The notes under the pieces are model-generated. The model was not told the DNA's origin, did no database searches, and worked only from the letters and a program-made list of their open reading frames with translations. The position numbers and the translations under genes are program-made. DNA of 64,000 bases from Pelecanus crispus. Taxonomy: Eukaryota > Chordata > Aves > Pelecaniformes > Pelecanidae. The DNA lies in the NCBI RefSeq assembly GCF_030463565.1, contig NC_134644.1, forward strand, positions 152,607,967 to 152,671,966, read 5' to 3'. Positions 1-12,000 of the stretch are shown here, in pieces. The stretch's first letter is position 1. Every line of letters starts with the position of its first letter.

Positions 1-41
1 AGTGCTCCATGTGAAGTTCCAAACAGCCCAGGCACAAATCC
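1..41 (-). CDS. SLC25A32: SLC25A32 coding exon 5 (partial)
   Basis: The first 41 nt of the exon, after a T-run acceptor ending TTTAG at 43-42. They read [13 protein letters not shown], which continues exon 4 in frame and matches the family at this place. The exon continues left of the window. No annotated open frame covers it because of its length. Confidence 0.9.
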
Positions 42-3000
42 CTAAAAAAAAAAAAGAGATAAAACAAGGTTAAACAGCAATGCACAAAAATTATACAACT
101 TGACAGAGCTCAGCTTACACACGAGTATGGTCTCCATTACTTTACAAATTGCAACTGCACAACTGTCACTGTGTAGTATGACTCAAAAGACGATTCTGGG
201 CTGGTATTCTGAATGGCAGGCATCACACAAAAGTGTAATAAATGTTACTTTTCTCCAAATGACATACAGGCTAAAGACAGCTAATGAGTGGGCAAGATAA
301 AACAAGTGGCCTAGGGACTCCACCTCATAAAGCACAAGCACAGGTCTTAAAGAGCTGGTAACATGGATCAGGATTCTGAGAATACAAATCAAGTTGCAGC
401 CTTGAAATGTGCTGCTCAGTGCCTGCCCCTTTCCAGGGACTGGCACTAAGCTGTTTAGTTCCCACCTGAGACTGGGAAGGCAATGACAGAAGCTGGTGTC
501 TCAGTGAGGAGGGCCATCAGGAGTAGAGGTACTAAAAAATTCTTGTGATCAAGTCCTGGAGATAAATATGTATGTGTGTGCATGTGTGTGTGTATATATA
601 AATGTGTATCTATGATACATATTCATTTCTATATAAAAAAATGTGTGTGTGTATATAGAATCATAGAATTGTTTAGGCTGGAAAAGACCTTTAAGATCAT
701 CGAGTCCAACCAGTAGCCTAATACTACCAAGTCCACCACTAAACCATATCCCTAAGTGCCACATCTACACGTCTTTTAAATACCTCCAGGGATGGGGACT
801 CAACCACTTCCCTGGGCAGCCTGTTCCAGTGCTTGGCAACCCTTTTGGTGAATAAATTTCTCCTAATATCCAGTCGACACTTCCCCTGGTGCAACTTGAG
901 GCTACTTCCTCTCGTCCTATCATTTGTTACTTGGGAAAAAAGAGACTGACACCCACCTCGCCACAACCTCCTTTCAGGTAGTTGTAGAGAGCGATAAGGT
1001 CCCCCCAAGCCTCCTTTTCTCCAGGCTAAACAACCCCAGTTCCCTCAGCCGCTTCTCATAAGACCTGTGCTTAAGACCCTTCACCAACTTCGTTACCCTT
1101 CTTTGGACACACTCCAGCACGCCAATGTCTTTCACAGACACACACACACACACACACTCTTGCACAGTGGAAAACTGAAGGGCATAGATGGAAAGCTAAC
1201 TCATACAAGGACTTATGGACAATTTACATTAAAGAAATAAATCTAAGATTCAGATCAGTTTGAGTGCATTCTTCACCCTGCTCAGAGCATATCCCAAGGC
1301 AGCCCAGCAGAGGTGTAACAAAGCAGTCTGGGAAATGTTCCCCATTTGTAAGAGACAGTAATGGACAGTAAGAGTGGTGGACTTGGTAGTGTTATGTTAA
1401 TGGTTGGACTGAATAATCTTAAAGGTCTTCCAACCTAAATGATTCTATGAGTATAATATGAAAATATACAGAAAGCTTTTCTTTCAAAAAAGTTGAAATG
1501 GAGGGGGAAAACAGGTATTCTCTACAAGAAAGAGAAGGCAGGAATTCCTTCAGGAGCGGGACTACCTCAGTTGAAAATGAGCTGACAGCTGCATGTGTTC
1601 TGAGAAGCACTAATTCTCTTTTTGAAGAGCTGATCACTTACACTGGAGAAATACAAATAAATGGGGAATTAATCACCTTGGCCAGAAATGGCTTAAGGGA
1701 GCCAAAAACTTGCTGAAAACTGTTGCAAAGGGACAATTATAATTGAGTATGTGATCAAAATGTGGGTAAAAGGACTCAACCAAAATTTCCCCCAAAATAC
1801 TGGTATCAAACAGTTTTATCTTATTTCCCATGATCCATTCAGGTAAGACAGAGGAATTAAAAGATGCGTCCAGACACAAAACTCTGTATTAGACTAAATC
1901 AGAAGCCCAGAATGTTGAATAAAGACTTATCAATATACTACTAAGAGCCTGGAGAAGGAGAAGAAAAAGAAGGGATCGTGGTAGGAGTCCACTGGAGTAG
2001 TGCAACACGACAAAATGATAAATTACTTCATAAATTCCTAACTTGCAGAAAAAAAAATAGCAGGCATAAAAATTTCAGAGCTTCTATCACTTCAGAGATT
2101 AGCTCTCTGCATGCTATAGATTTCTTAAGTTTATGGTATTACAGCCATTCAGGAAGTGATTTTTAGGATCTCTTTGATAAATGAGGATGAATTTCTTCTC
2201 ATGGTAGACAATAATGGTCATGAACCAATCATCAGTGACCATGAACTGCCAAAATGCATTAAGGGCTAGCTAAAGTCCCAGAAAAAACACTTCCCCAAAT
2301 GAGAACAAGTGGAATTAAACCAAACATCTATATTTCGTCAGCTGTGAGCATAATCATAGAATTTTGTGAAGTTTGAAGCCAAAGGGCCACAACAGAGGGA
2401 AAAGGACAACTTTGGTTTCCAGAAATCCTGGATCAGAAAAGAAAATTAATCACTAATGGAAGAACAGAAGACGAGGAACAGAGAAAAACAAAATTATCGA
2501 AGATATCAAAGAAAAAATTATCTGGGTCACCAGAACAAGGAACAGTATGAAATTTGTGTATAATGATAGCAGAGAAAATCTTCACAAACGTTTGCCCGTG
2601 ACTAGACAGTAAAACCATTAAAAGACAGAGGAAGTAATTGCTCTCTACTTGGAAAGAATTAGAATGATGTATGTATATCATAGGAGAATGAGGTAATATT
2701 TTCCCCACCAACAAAAGAAGAATGTTAAACAGCATTTAAGAATGCTAAACTCTTAAATTTAAGCCAGCAGATTTTGACAACTTGCACCCAAGAGTCCTAA
2801 AGCATCTACTGAGGATACGTGCTAAATGAGTAACAGCACGCTCGAAGTCTTGTGCTGATGGGGAAAGTTCCAAAGACTGAAAGACTTTTAATGTTGGGCC
2901 AATATTAAAAAATGCAAGAAGCGAGTGTCAGCCAATGCGCCTCAGTAAAATAAGAGCTGACCCAGGCTTCTATTGATCATACAAAACAGTATGTTCTTAC

Positions 3001-6000
3001 GGAAAAATGTTTCAAAGCAAAACTGATTTCTTCACAGTAATGAAATATCCTGGCTGAGGAAGTTTTTGAAAGATATTCCTACTCTTTTTTTTATTCTTAA
3101 AATTTCACACAAAAATCTTTCTTGCAACAAAATTTGATAGAATTTGATACTTATTTTTCATCTATAATATGACTGTGAAGATCAATTTTAAAATAATTTC
3201 ACTTTATGTACTTCTTGTTATTTTTTAGTTTAATATTCAAAACATATATTTAGAAGATTTTTGCCATGAGGGCTTAACAGGATCAATGGTTGCTCAAAGA
3301 AGTCCTGTTTGAATTCTCTTTTGGAGGATTAGAACAGTAGACAGAATTAAATGTATCATTAGAAATTTAAATGGTGAAGCATAAAATTCTGAATAGCAGA
3401 CAGTGGGAAAAAAATTGTATTTAAAAGTTGGCTTAAACAGCTGTAAGTGCCAAAGATCCAGGACAAGAGAAAAATGTCCCATTGGTTAGTGTTTCAAAGG
3501 TCGCTCATCACAATGAAAAGGAACATAGGCAAAGGCATATAGTGGAAAGCCTATGCTTCTTAGTAAAGTAGGGAACCAGGTTCATTTGGTGATGGGGTAC
3601 TCACATCGCTGCCTGAAGTGTTTGAGAGCACTCAACCCAGAGCAGCCTCTGCTATACGTTTTGAAATAATGCAGCAGATTCCCCTTGTAATCTTTTTAGT
3701 GTTGTCTTCATCTGGATTCCCAGTGTGCTAAAGACCAGTAGTATCAGTGCCCTACTCTGACAACTTGTGCAGAAAGACATTGGAAGTATGCCATTATCTC
3801 CCTATGCATCTTGATTCCTTCACGATGAAAAATAATAACATCTTTTATGTGGAAGTTACTTACACTTCCGTCTCTCTGTAGAACCTGGGACGACAGTTAA
3901 AATCAAGATGGCCAAATCTGGGTGGATTTGGCTATATACAAGTACAAAGACATAGCAAGTCACTTAGCTTACAAGCTTCACGTTTGCAAGGAGGAGGAAA
4001 ACAGCATAAGAAAAAGGATAGCAAAACAGAAAGAGCTAAGTGCCTTAGACAGTAACGGACTAGAAAAATTACTTTATCCTCAGAGCATAGAATCTTGCCT
4101 ACCAAAGGTGAAACGACAATACAGAAGCATCCAATAGATCTATTTCACTTGGTAATGAGCACACATTACTGCCAGGATTTTTTTGTTGTTGCTGTTAGCA
4201 TACTGCATTATTATTCTCAGTCTTGATGACTCTGTATTTTCCTTTAATCTCCTTAAATTTTCTGCACTTCTCGTTTATTTTACTGTTGTCTATTAAGCAT
4301 TGCTCTATTTCTAATTGCTGCTTTTACAGCATCGCTGAAAGCTAACAAAACTGAAAATACAAATACAGAAGCATGGAGGCCAGGAAGAATGTTAGTTGCA
4401 TTTTTGATTGATGTTTTAGTAGTCAGTCACTCTAGACTAGACATGTCGCAGTTTCCCAAGAGCTCAGAGATATTTTGTTTTTCTGAAAGTGCCAACTCCT
4501 ACAATCTTACAATTATTTTACAGTGTTTGGTCTCTCCTACCTTACGCTTGAAAGGAACCATACAGCACTCTTAACATGGAGATGGTTGCATGACATTCAA
4601 CTTCATGGCAAAGTTATTTTTAGAGCTCAGATCCCCAACAGATCTATAGGCATGTTCAAATTACATAACCCCAAGCTGGTTTTTTTCCTCAGCCTGGTGT
4701 GTGGCAGGGCATCTCTGTCCCTAGTCATCTCAGGGACGGAGGACAAAGGACAAAGCCTAATGGATGCAGGGTGGGAAAGACCACTCACTAAATAATTACT
4801 GCGATAATCAGTGAAGGAAAGGCTCCTGTCTTTTCAAAACTAGGCCAAGTTCAAAGAACAAGTTATTGAGGAACCCAGCTTCAGATGAACTATAGTTCAA
4901 TGAATGAACAATACCCAACAGGCCTAATAAAGACAGCTCTGATCCCTGCTAGAAAGACTGATGCATCCTGACATTACTAGTCTTGCGCCCCAAAGGACTG
5001 AAAGGAATTGCTCAGACCAATAACAGCATCCTGTGCAATAGAGAGCAAGACATGGAATTGCTTGGACAGAAATACCATTCTTTAGAAGACTAATCTCAAA
5101 TTAATCAGAAAGAAACTATTTCCACATTTTTTTTCCAACTTGTGGTGGTATTCTCCAAGATCCCCTTATTTGCTGTAAGGAACTCCATGTGAAATTAAGA
5201 TTATGAGGAAAAAGACATTCGTGTGCACTACAGCTCCTGCAACTCAAGGCAATTAACAAAACTTCAGCTGTCAAATTTCAAATAAAGCAAGAAAGAGAAA
5301 AAATGAAAACTCCTCCAAAACCAGAAAATGGAGGAAGGCTAAAGCATGGACAAGTCAAAGAGCCACCTGAAAAGGTGCCTTTTTCCCCAGTATAGACAAG
5401 GTTGAGAGAATCCTGACGTCAAATGGAAGTTGCTCAGTGTGCACAGTTATGTAGGTCACTCAGGACCTATCTAGGTCACCTTCTTTGCAGATTTAAGCAA
5501 GTAATTTGCTCTTTCAAAGGAATTACCTGGTTTAGTTCCCCATTTGCAGATTAACACTACAAAGAAGTGTCTAGTGCCAAAGGCAAGACGTTACATGCAC
5601 GAATAATCTGAAAAGTAACTCAATGGAAGGACTTCTTAAACCCTAGCAGATGCAAGAAATCAGAACTTATCTACAAGGAACAGAGCAGACATCCAGGCAG
5701 GCAAATCAGAAATCCTGACAATTTCAGTTTAGGAATAAGTAAGGTGCCTTGTTCCTGGTGTCAGAATTTGGCATTCATTGGTATGTGGCATACTAGTCTT
5801 TCAGCATAGGAAGGATTATATGTTTCACTGCAAATAAAAGAAGTTAATGTTCAGTAACCAGGACAATTCCTAAGAGATACTGTTCTTGTTCTATAGCATT
5901 ACTTGCAGGAGAAGAGCCAGACTGAACTAAAATAGGTTTCTTCACACCTTCCAGGCACTGATGAATGCATTTTGATGTCATGGCCTGAAGGAAGGAGGAG

Positions 6001-9000
6001 GCAAAAAGTCCAAATCCAGTTGCCATCTGTTTCCCTAAATTAAAGGGAATAAAAACCCCACACATATGCAGACCATATTTAGAAGTCTGCAAATTTTATG
6101 GATCCAGAGATGACAGATTACAGACCTCAATAACTAGAGGGCAAATGAGCAGTTGTGAAACCATCCATTGTGGAAGAAAAAATTAGCAACTACTTTAGTC
6201 ATATGTTATGTTCCACAAGATGTCAGAAAGACAGAGATAAGGGATGAAATGGAAGAAAGCACTAGCAGCAAGATAGATTACTCTATTGCTGGCCTCCTTA
6301 TCCAAATTCTAATTATAGGAAGACTCCAAAAAATTAAAAAGCAGCTTGTCATTTACTCTCATTTCAGCATTATCACCCAATAGAAGATGGCTTAGCCATA
6401 AAGCTTACACTCTATTCTTGAGTGATTTCCTACATTTCAACAGTATAATAGCTTTTCTTCTGATTAAGCCTTTTTGCTGCAGTTCTTCAGTGGGAAAGAA
6501 GACTCACAGAATAAAAGTAAGTGAGCTAATACAAGAAATGACTTGCTTTTTTTTTTTTTTTTGTAGACAAGTATTTACAAGTCTCACTATGCTACTGAGT
6601 GGTGCCAGCCAATCCTGGAATTTTTCTTAGATTTTATTACCTTATATAAGCCACGTATGCCATCCGTCTTGTATATCTTTATAAGAGCATCAAACATTCC
6701 TCTGTATTGCCGCTTTGATGGATCAACACCAGCATTATACTGTAGCACAAGTCGTGTCTTCGTTACCCATATTGGGTTTGTAATACAGAGAGTCATGGCT
6801 CCTGAGAACAGACGGAAGTTAGACTGATTGTTATGCCAACTCCAAAGCTTGTCCCAGTTTGTTCAGTCCAGTGTAACACAGGCTTCTACAATGACAAAAC
6901 TACTTATCCTACAAGAGCACTCATATTACTTAAAACAGGCGAAGTTTATGCCCACCATTGTTCCCTCCCTCTGCCTTCAAAGCTCACAATCCAGTCCAAC
7001 CTACTCCTGCTGGGGGTACCTCTGTAGGACATAAGGCTTTTTGCATATTCCTAGTACATCCCCCTTTTGGCCTCACCTTTCCACAGTCAGTAGTGTAATC
7101 TGTAGTAGATAGGAAACATAAGTAATTTCTTAACATACTCCTGATTATCCAAGTTATTCTTCGGGTATACAATTGTTCAAAATTTAACGGACACCTCAGT
7201 CATGAGAAATTTGCTTAATCATATTGACAGGTTAATAGAAGCAACCTACTATAGCTTTATAGATTACTGAAAATACAGTTGTAAAATAAACCATTACTAT
7301 TTTTCACATCAAACAATATACCTTATATTTCAACATTAAAGAAACACTCCAACATTGTAATAAAAAGTCTTCTCGATTGCCTAGATTAAATATAACACAG
7401 AGGCATGTACAAGAACATGTTAGAAACAACATATTAAGTCTTGCTGAGCGAAATTGTATTTTTATTTCAGATCTTTAGTTTCTAAGAAAACTTGGACCAT
7501 AGATCAAGATTTTCAAAGACCAATGACCAATTCACTTATTCTGTTAACTTCAACAGGCCTTCTGTTTTCCAGGATGAAGCGTTAAACATTTAATGAATTA
7601 ACAAACTGACAGCAGCAGATTTATGTAGTTATATTTTGGGACTCAGTATAGTACTAAATATGGGAAACGCTTATACACAATGAAGACAAGGTCAAAAGGT
7701 ATTTTGACAACTGCTATTTCTGAGCAAAACTTAAAAGACCACAGTGATCCATCTATTCATCTTAGACATCATTAATTTATTTACAGACAATAAATGACTC
7801 CATTTGGAGTTGAACCCTTAAACTTGCCACCTGTAAGAAAAAGCACCACTGACACACAAAGGCAGGGAGCAACATATGGAAAGGCTAGAAGCAAACAATC
7901 TTTGCATTTAAACTCACCAGCCTCTGCAGCTGACACTAGGTGTTCGGTTGCACTGAGACTTTCCAGCTTCCCTTCCTTCTTGTAAGCTTTGATGGCGTTG
8001 TAACTGGCAAATGTAAAATATATTTTGGTAAAGGTGAAAACAAACCTACATCACTAAAAAAAAACCCAGACAACAAAACACCTCACTTAAGATCATGGAA
8101 AACATTAGGTGGTACACAGCCTTTGAAAACAGATATCTAAGCAAACTATCTTGTTTAGTTGATTAATTGATCTCTGAGAAGTTAGCTCTTTGAAGTGAAC
8201 TATGGTAATACAAATTTAAATTTATAAAGTATTACTGTTGGTATCAATGGGACTGCATCTTGAAACAGCTGTCAGATCTCAAGAATTAACTTCTAAAAGA
8301 AACCAATTAGATAGCCTCCTTTTTATTGACAGCAACAGTGACAGGTATCTACTAGCTCAGAAATACACCGAGCTTTCTTCTCTTGATCCAGTTTCCAGTC
8401 TTTGTGGATTGAGAAACTCTCAACAGGAGCTGAACTGTCAATAGGAACCTACAGCAAAGCTTGAGGACTGAAGTACAACAATAACAGAGTCTAGACAACT
8501 GACAAGTGAGGCTTGCATAGGCATACCAACTAACTATTCCCTAAAGTGTTTCAATTAGTAGGATCAGCAGTAAATCAGGTCACAGTTGCACAGCTAATAA
8601 CGTAGCAAAGATTGAGTATTAAAAACCAGGCTTTATAAACAAAGCCCATCAACTCACAAAAACAATGAAACAACTGACTGTCACTAAAATTATTAAAAAT
8701 CAGTTAAACATTTAGCTTTAGGAGAAAATTCTATCATGTTCTCTAATTCTTAACACATCAGTTTAGGTTTTTATTTTTTGTGAGGTTTTAAGCACAGTGT
8801 ACTGACACTTTTAGAGGATTCTTCATTAATGATGTCAGTATCTCTCAAGTTCCTTAGTATTTTCACAGCATCAAGGGAATGCACTGTACTTGACAAAGTA
8901 ACAGGTCTCTGACTCAAATTGCTTAAATTCTAAAACAGCAAACCACAATAAAGGTAACAGACCTGGACTTGCTAAAAGAATCATAAGTTTATAAGCCACT

Positions 9001-12000
9001 TAACACATTTTTATACCCCCCAAAAGAAGCAGCAGTGTATATCTGAACATTACATTGCACAGTATACGACACATTCTACAGTTGTACTTACAAGAAAAAG
9101 TAAAGTCCCCAGGAAGCCCCTGCTCCCAACATGTTTGGAGTTACCCCTTGATACAAGCCTCGTAGTCCTTCATGCTTCCAGACAGTGGTCATACAGTGGA
9201 GAATCCCATTGTACTTTGGCCTCAGCTCCAATCCATCGCTTACTATGAAAGAAAGAAATTATACTGAAAAACATTCCAGGAAGCATGAAATGCTGCTGTG
9301 TAAAAGCCACCACAGAAGTACACAGCCTCTAAAGCGAGCTGTAAATGAACATGAAACCTAACTGATCAGCTGTATTTTAAAAGTATGCAAGAATTGGGAT
9401 TTACAGCTTCATAAGTCTAGAGTTAAAGAACTTAAAAAAAAAAAAAGAAGAAGAACTTTTAAGCTCTGCAAAAGGAATGTTCCCATCAATCTGACAAGGC
9501 TAAATAAATGCACCGCTGTGCATTTTTGGTGAGCAGCAGCTTTGAATTGAAGTTTTTTGTCTCTCCTTTTTAGCGTCCCAGCAATTTTGCATCATATTTC
9601 AAGTGATATGTGTGGGGTCTTTGACAACACGTTTCTGTAAGTAGTTTAGACAAGTCCCAGATATCAACTCTTAAATTCAATCTTCCTCTTTAAAAATGTT
9701 CTATAAAGATCTGAGTATTTTCAACAGATCATGTCTTATTGATTCCAAAGTAATTTTTTACCAGAACACTCAAAGGTTATTTCCATTAAAAATTCCTGTG
9801 TTCTCCTTCTATTCTCATTGAATGGATTTGCAGGAAAACACTAAATGCATACACTTCTCCCACCCAACAACCAAACAGCTGGTTGTCCAAATACTCAGAA
9901 AATATCACTGTCAAAAAGATAAAACACATGCAAGTTTTTGTTTGACAGACTTCACTTAGAACACAGACATTCACATAACTCCTATTGCTGGTGTGGTGGT
10001 AACTCCTATTGCTCCTACCGTAACAGCAAGAGTCAGTTGATTACTGATGACATGCATGATACGGTGCATGGTGAGATGACAACAGGTAGCAGACACAAGC
10101 TGGAACAGAGGGAATTCTGACCAGAACTTTTTCTCCATAGAATCATAGAATCGTTTAGGTTGGAAAAGACCTTTAAGATCATCACATTCAACCATTAACC
10201 TAACATTACCAAGTCCACCACTAAACCAATTAAGGGTAGATTAATAATTAATTTCATTAATTTCAACCTGAAGGGAGGTTGTAGTGAGGTGGGTGTTGGG
10301 CTCTTCTCCCATGTAGTTAGTGATAGGACGAGAGGAAATGGGCTTAAGCTGCGCCAGGGGAGGTTTAGGTTGGAAATTAGGAAAAATTTCTTTACGGAAA
10401 GGGTGGTCAAGCATTGGAACAGGCTGCCCAGAGAGGTGGTGGAGTCACCATCCCTGGAAGTGTTCAAAAAATGGGTAGATGCGGCACTTGGGGACATGGT
10501 TTAGTCTAGTCTACCCTTGATTGGCTTAGAGTAGACTTGGTAGTGTAGGTTAATGGTTGGACTGGATGATCTTAAAGGTCGTTTCCAACCTAAACGATTC
10601 TATGATTCTATGTTTCCTGGCTTGGCGGCTGGATTATTTTTTAATGATTTTAATGATTTTTAATGAAAGGGAAATGAGAATAGAATCATTAAGGTTGGAA
10701 AGGACCTCTAAGATCATCAGTCCGACCATCAGAGTGATCAAATACTGGAACAAGTTGCCTGAAGAGGCATCTTTGGAGCTACTCAAAAGTAGCAGACAGG
10801 ACGCTGAGCAATCCAATCTCAGCAGACCTTACCTGAGCAGGGGGTGAACTCCACAGATCTCTCCTGACCTAAATTACTCTATGATGCCAACATAGCAGCA
10901 ACTTTCATTCTTAATATAGACATGAGGCTAGACTGCAATTTTACTGAAAATTAATCTCAAAGTTTTACAGTCAGTGTAGTTTTTGTCTCCCCATCAAGAT
11001 TAATCCTGGTAATCATGAATTCCAGATGTTTTCTGTTCAGTGCCACATTTATTATTCATTCTCCTTTGAACTTTGTGTACAGTACTGTATGTTGTGACAG
11101 ACTTCAGGACTAAAGGCAAAATGCTTTTTCTGAGCACATTATGACAAGGCCTCAACACCTTGACAATTATTCAAAACTAGAACACAAATTAAATTGAAAC
11201 TAGAACACAAATTAAATGCCTCTTTTCTCCCTCCTGAATGAGCACTGCTCATCCCAAAAACCCTTCTGAATTTTTTTTACCATGCTGCCATTAAATCAGC
11301 TTTATAAACACAATAAACAACATGGGAAATCAGACATGAATGCAAGTCTGTCTGTCAACGATGCTGCCAAGAATCTTCACAACATTGATTTCTGATGTCA
11401 GCTCTTACTTCCTGGCTGAAGACAAAACATAGGAATCGTTATTTTCAACCCAAACAAGCATGTGAAAGTACATGACCTCCAGAGGTCACCTAATCCAATC
11501 CCCTGCTCAAAACAGATCTACTTAGATCAGGTTACTCAGGGACATGCCCAGTTGGTTCCTGAATGCTTTCAAGGCTGAAGAGATTACAGCCTCTCTGGGC
11601 AACCTCTTCCACTATTTGACCACTCTCACAGTAAAAATCCTTTTCCCTAATAAATAACTGGAATTTTCCATCTTCCTGCTTGTGTCTGTTCCCTCTTTCC
11701 CTACAACTATTCACCTCCAAGAAGAATCTGGCTTCACCTCCTTTGTGTCCTCCAACCACAGAGTCATAGACTGCAATAATAGCTCCCCTCGGCCTTCTCT
11801 TCGTGAGGCCAAACTGATCCTGTTCTGGCAGCCTGTCCTCCTATGTCATGTGCTCCGGCCCCTTCACCAGTCTGGTGGCCTCCGCTGGAATCATGCCAGT
11901 ATGTCAAAGTCTTCCTTGTACTGGTGAGCCCCAAACTAGACACAGTACTTCAGCTGTAGTCTTACAACTGCAAAATAGAGAGCAAAGAGCACTCCCGCTA

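Larger units (their letters stand above)
42..6640 (-). other. SLC25A32 intron 4
   Basis: A 6.6-kb intron bounded by donor GTAATA (6640) and a T-run acceptor (TTTAG, 43-42). It contains a TG/TA simple repeat and CR1 piece near its 3' end, a short plus-strand CR1 tail at 1374-1450, and otherwise AT-rich unique-looking sequence from about 1450 to 6640. No gene is supported there. A minus-strand open frame at 5844-6092 is noted among the findings. Confidence 0.85.

Noticed and set aside
2347..2400. Possible CR1 tail (ATCATAGAATTTTGTGAAG)
   Set aside because: Only the first ~12 bases resemble a CR1 tail and the rest does not follow the 3' UTR; too weak to call.
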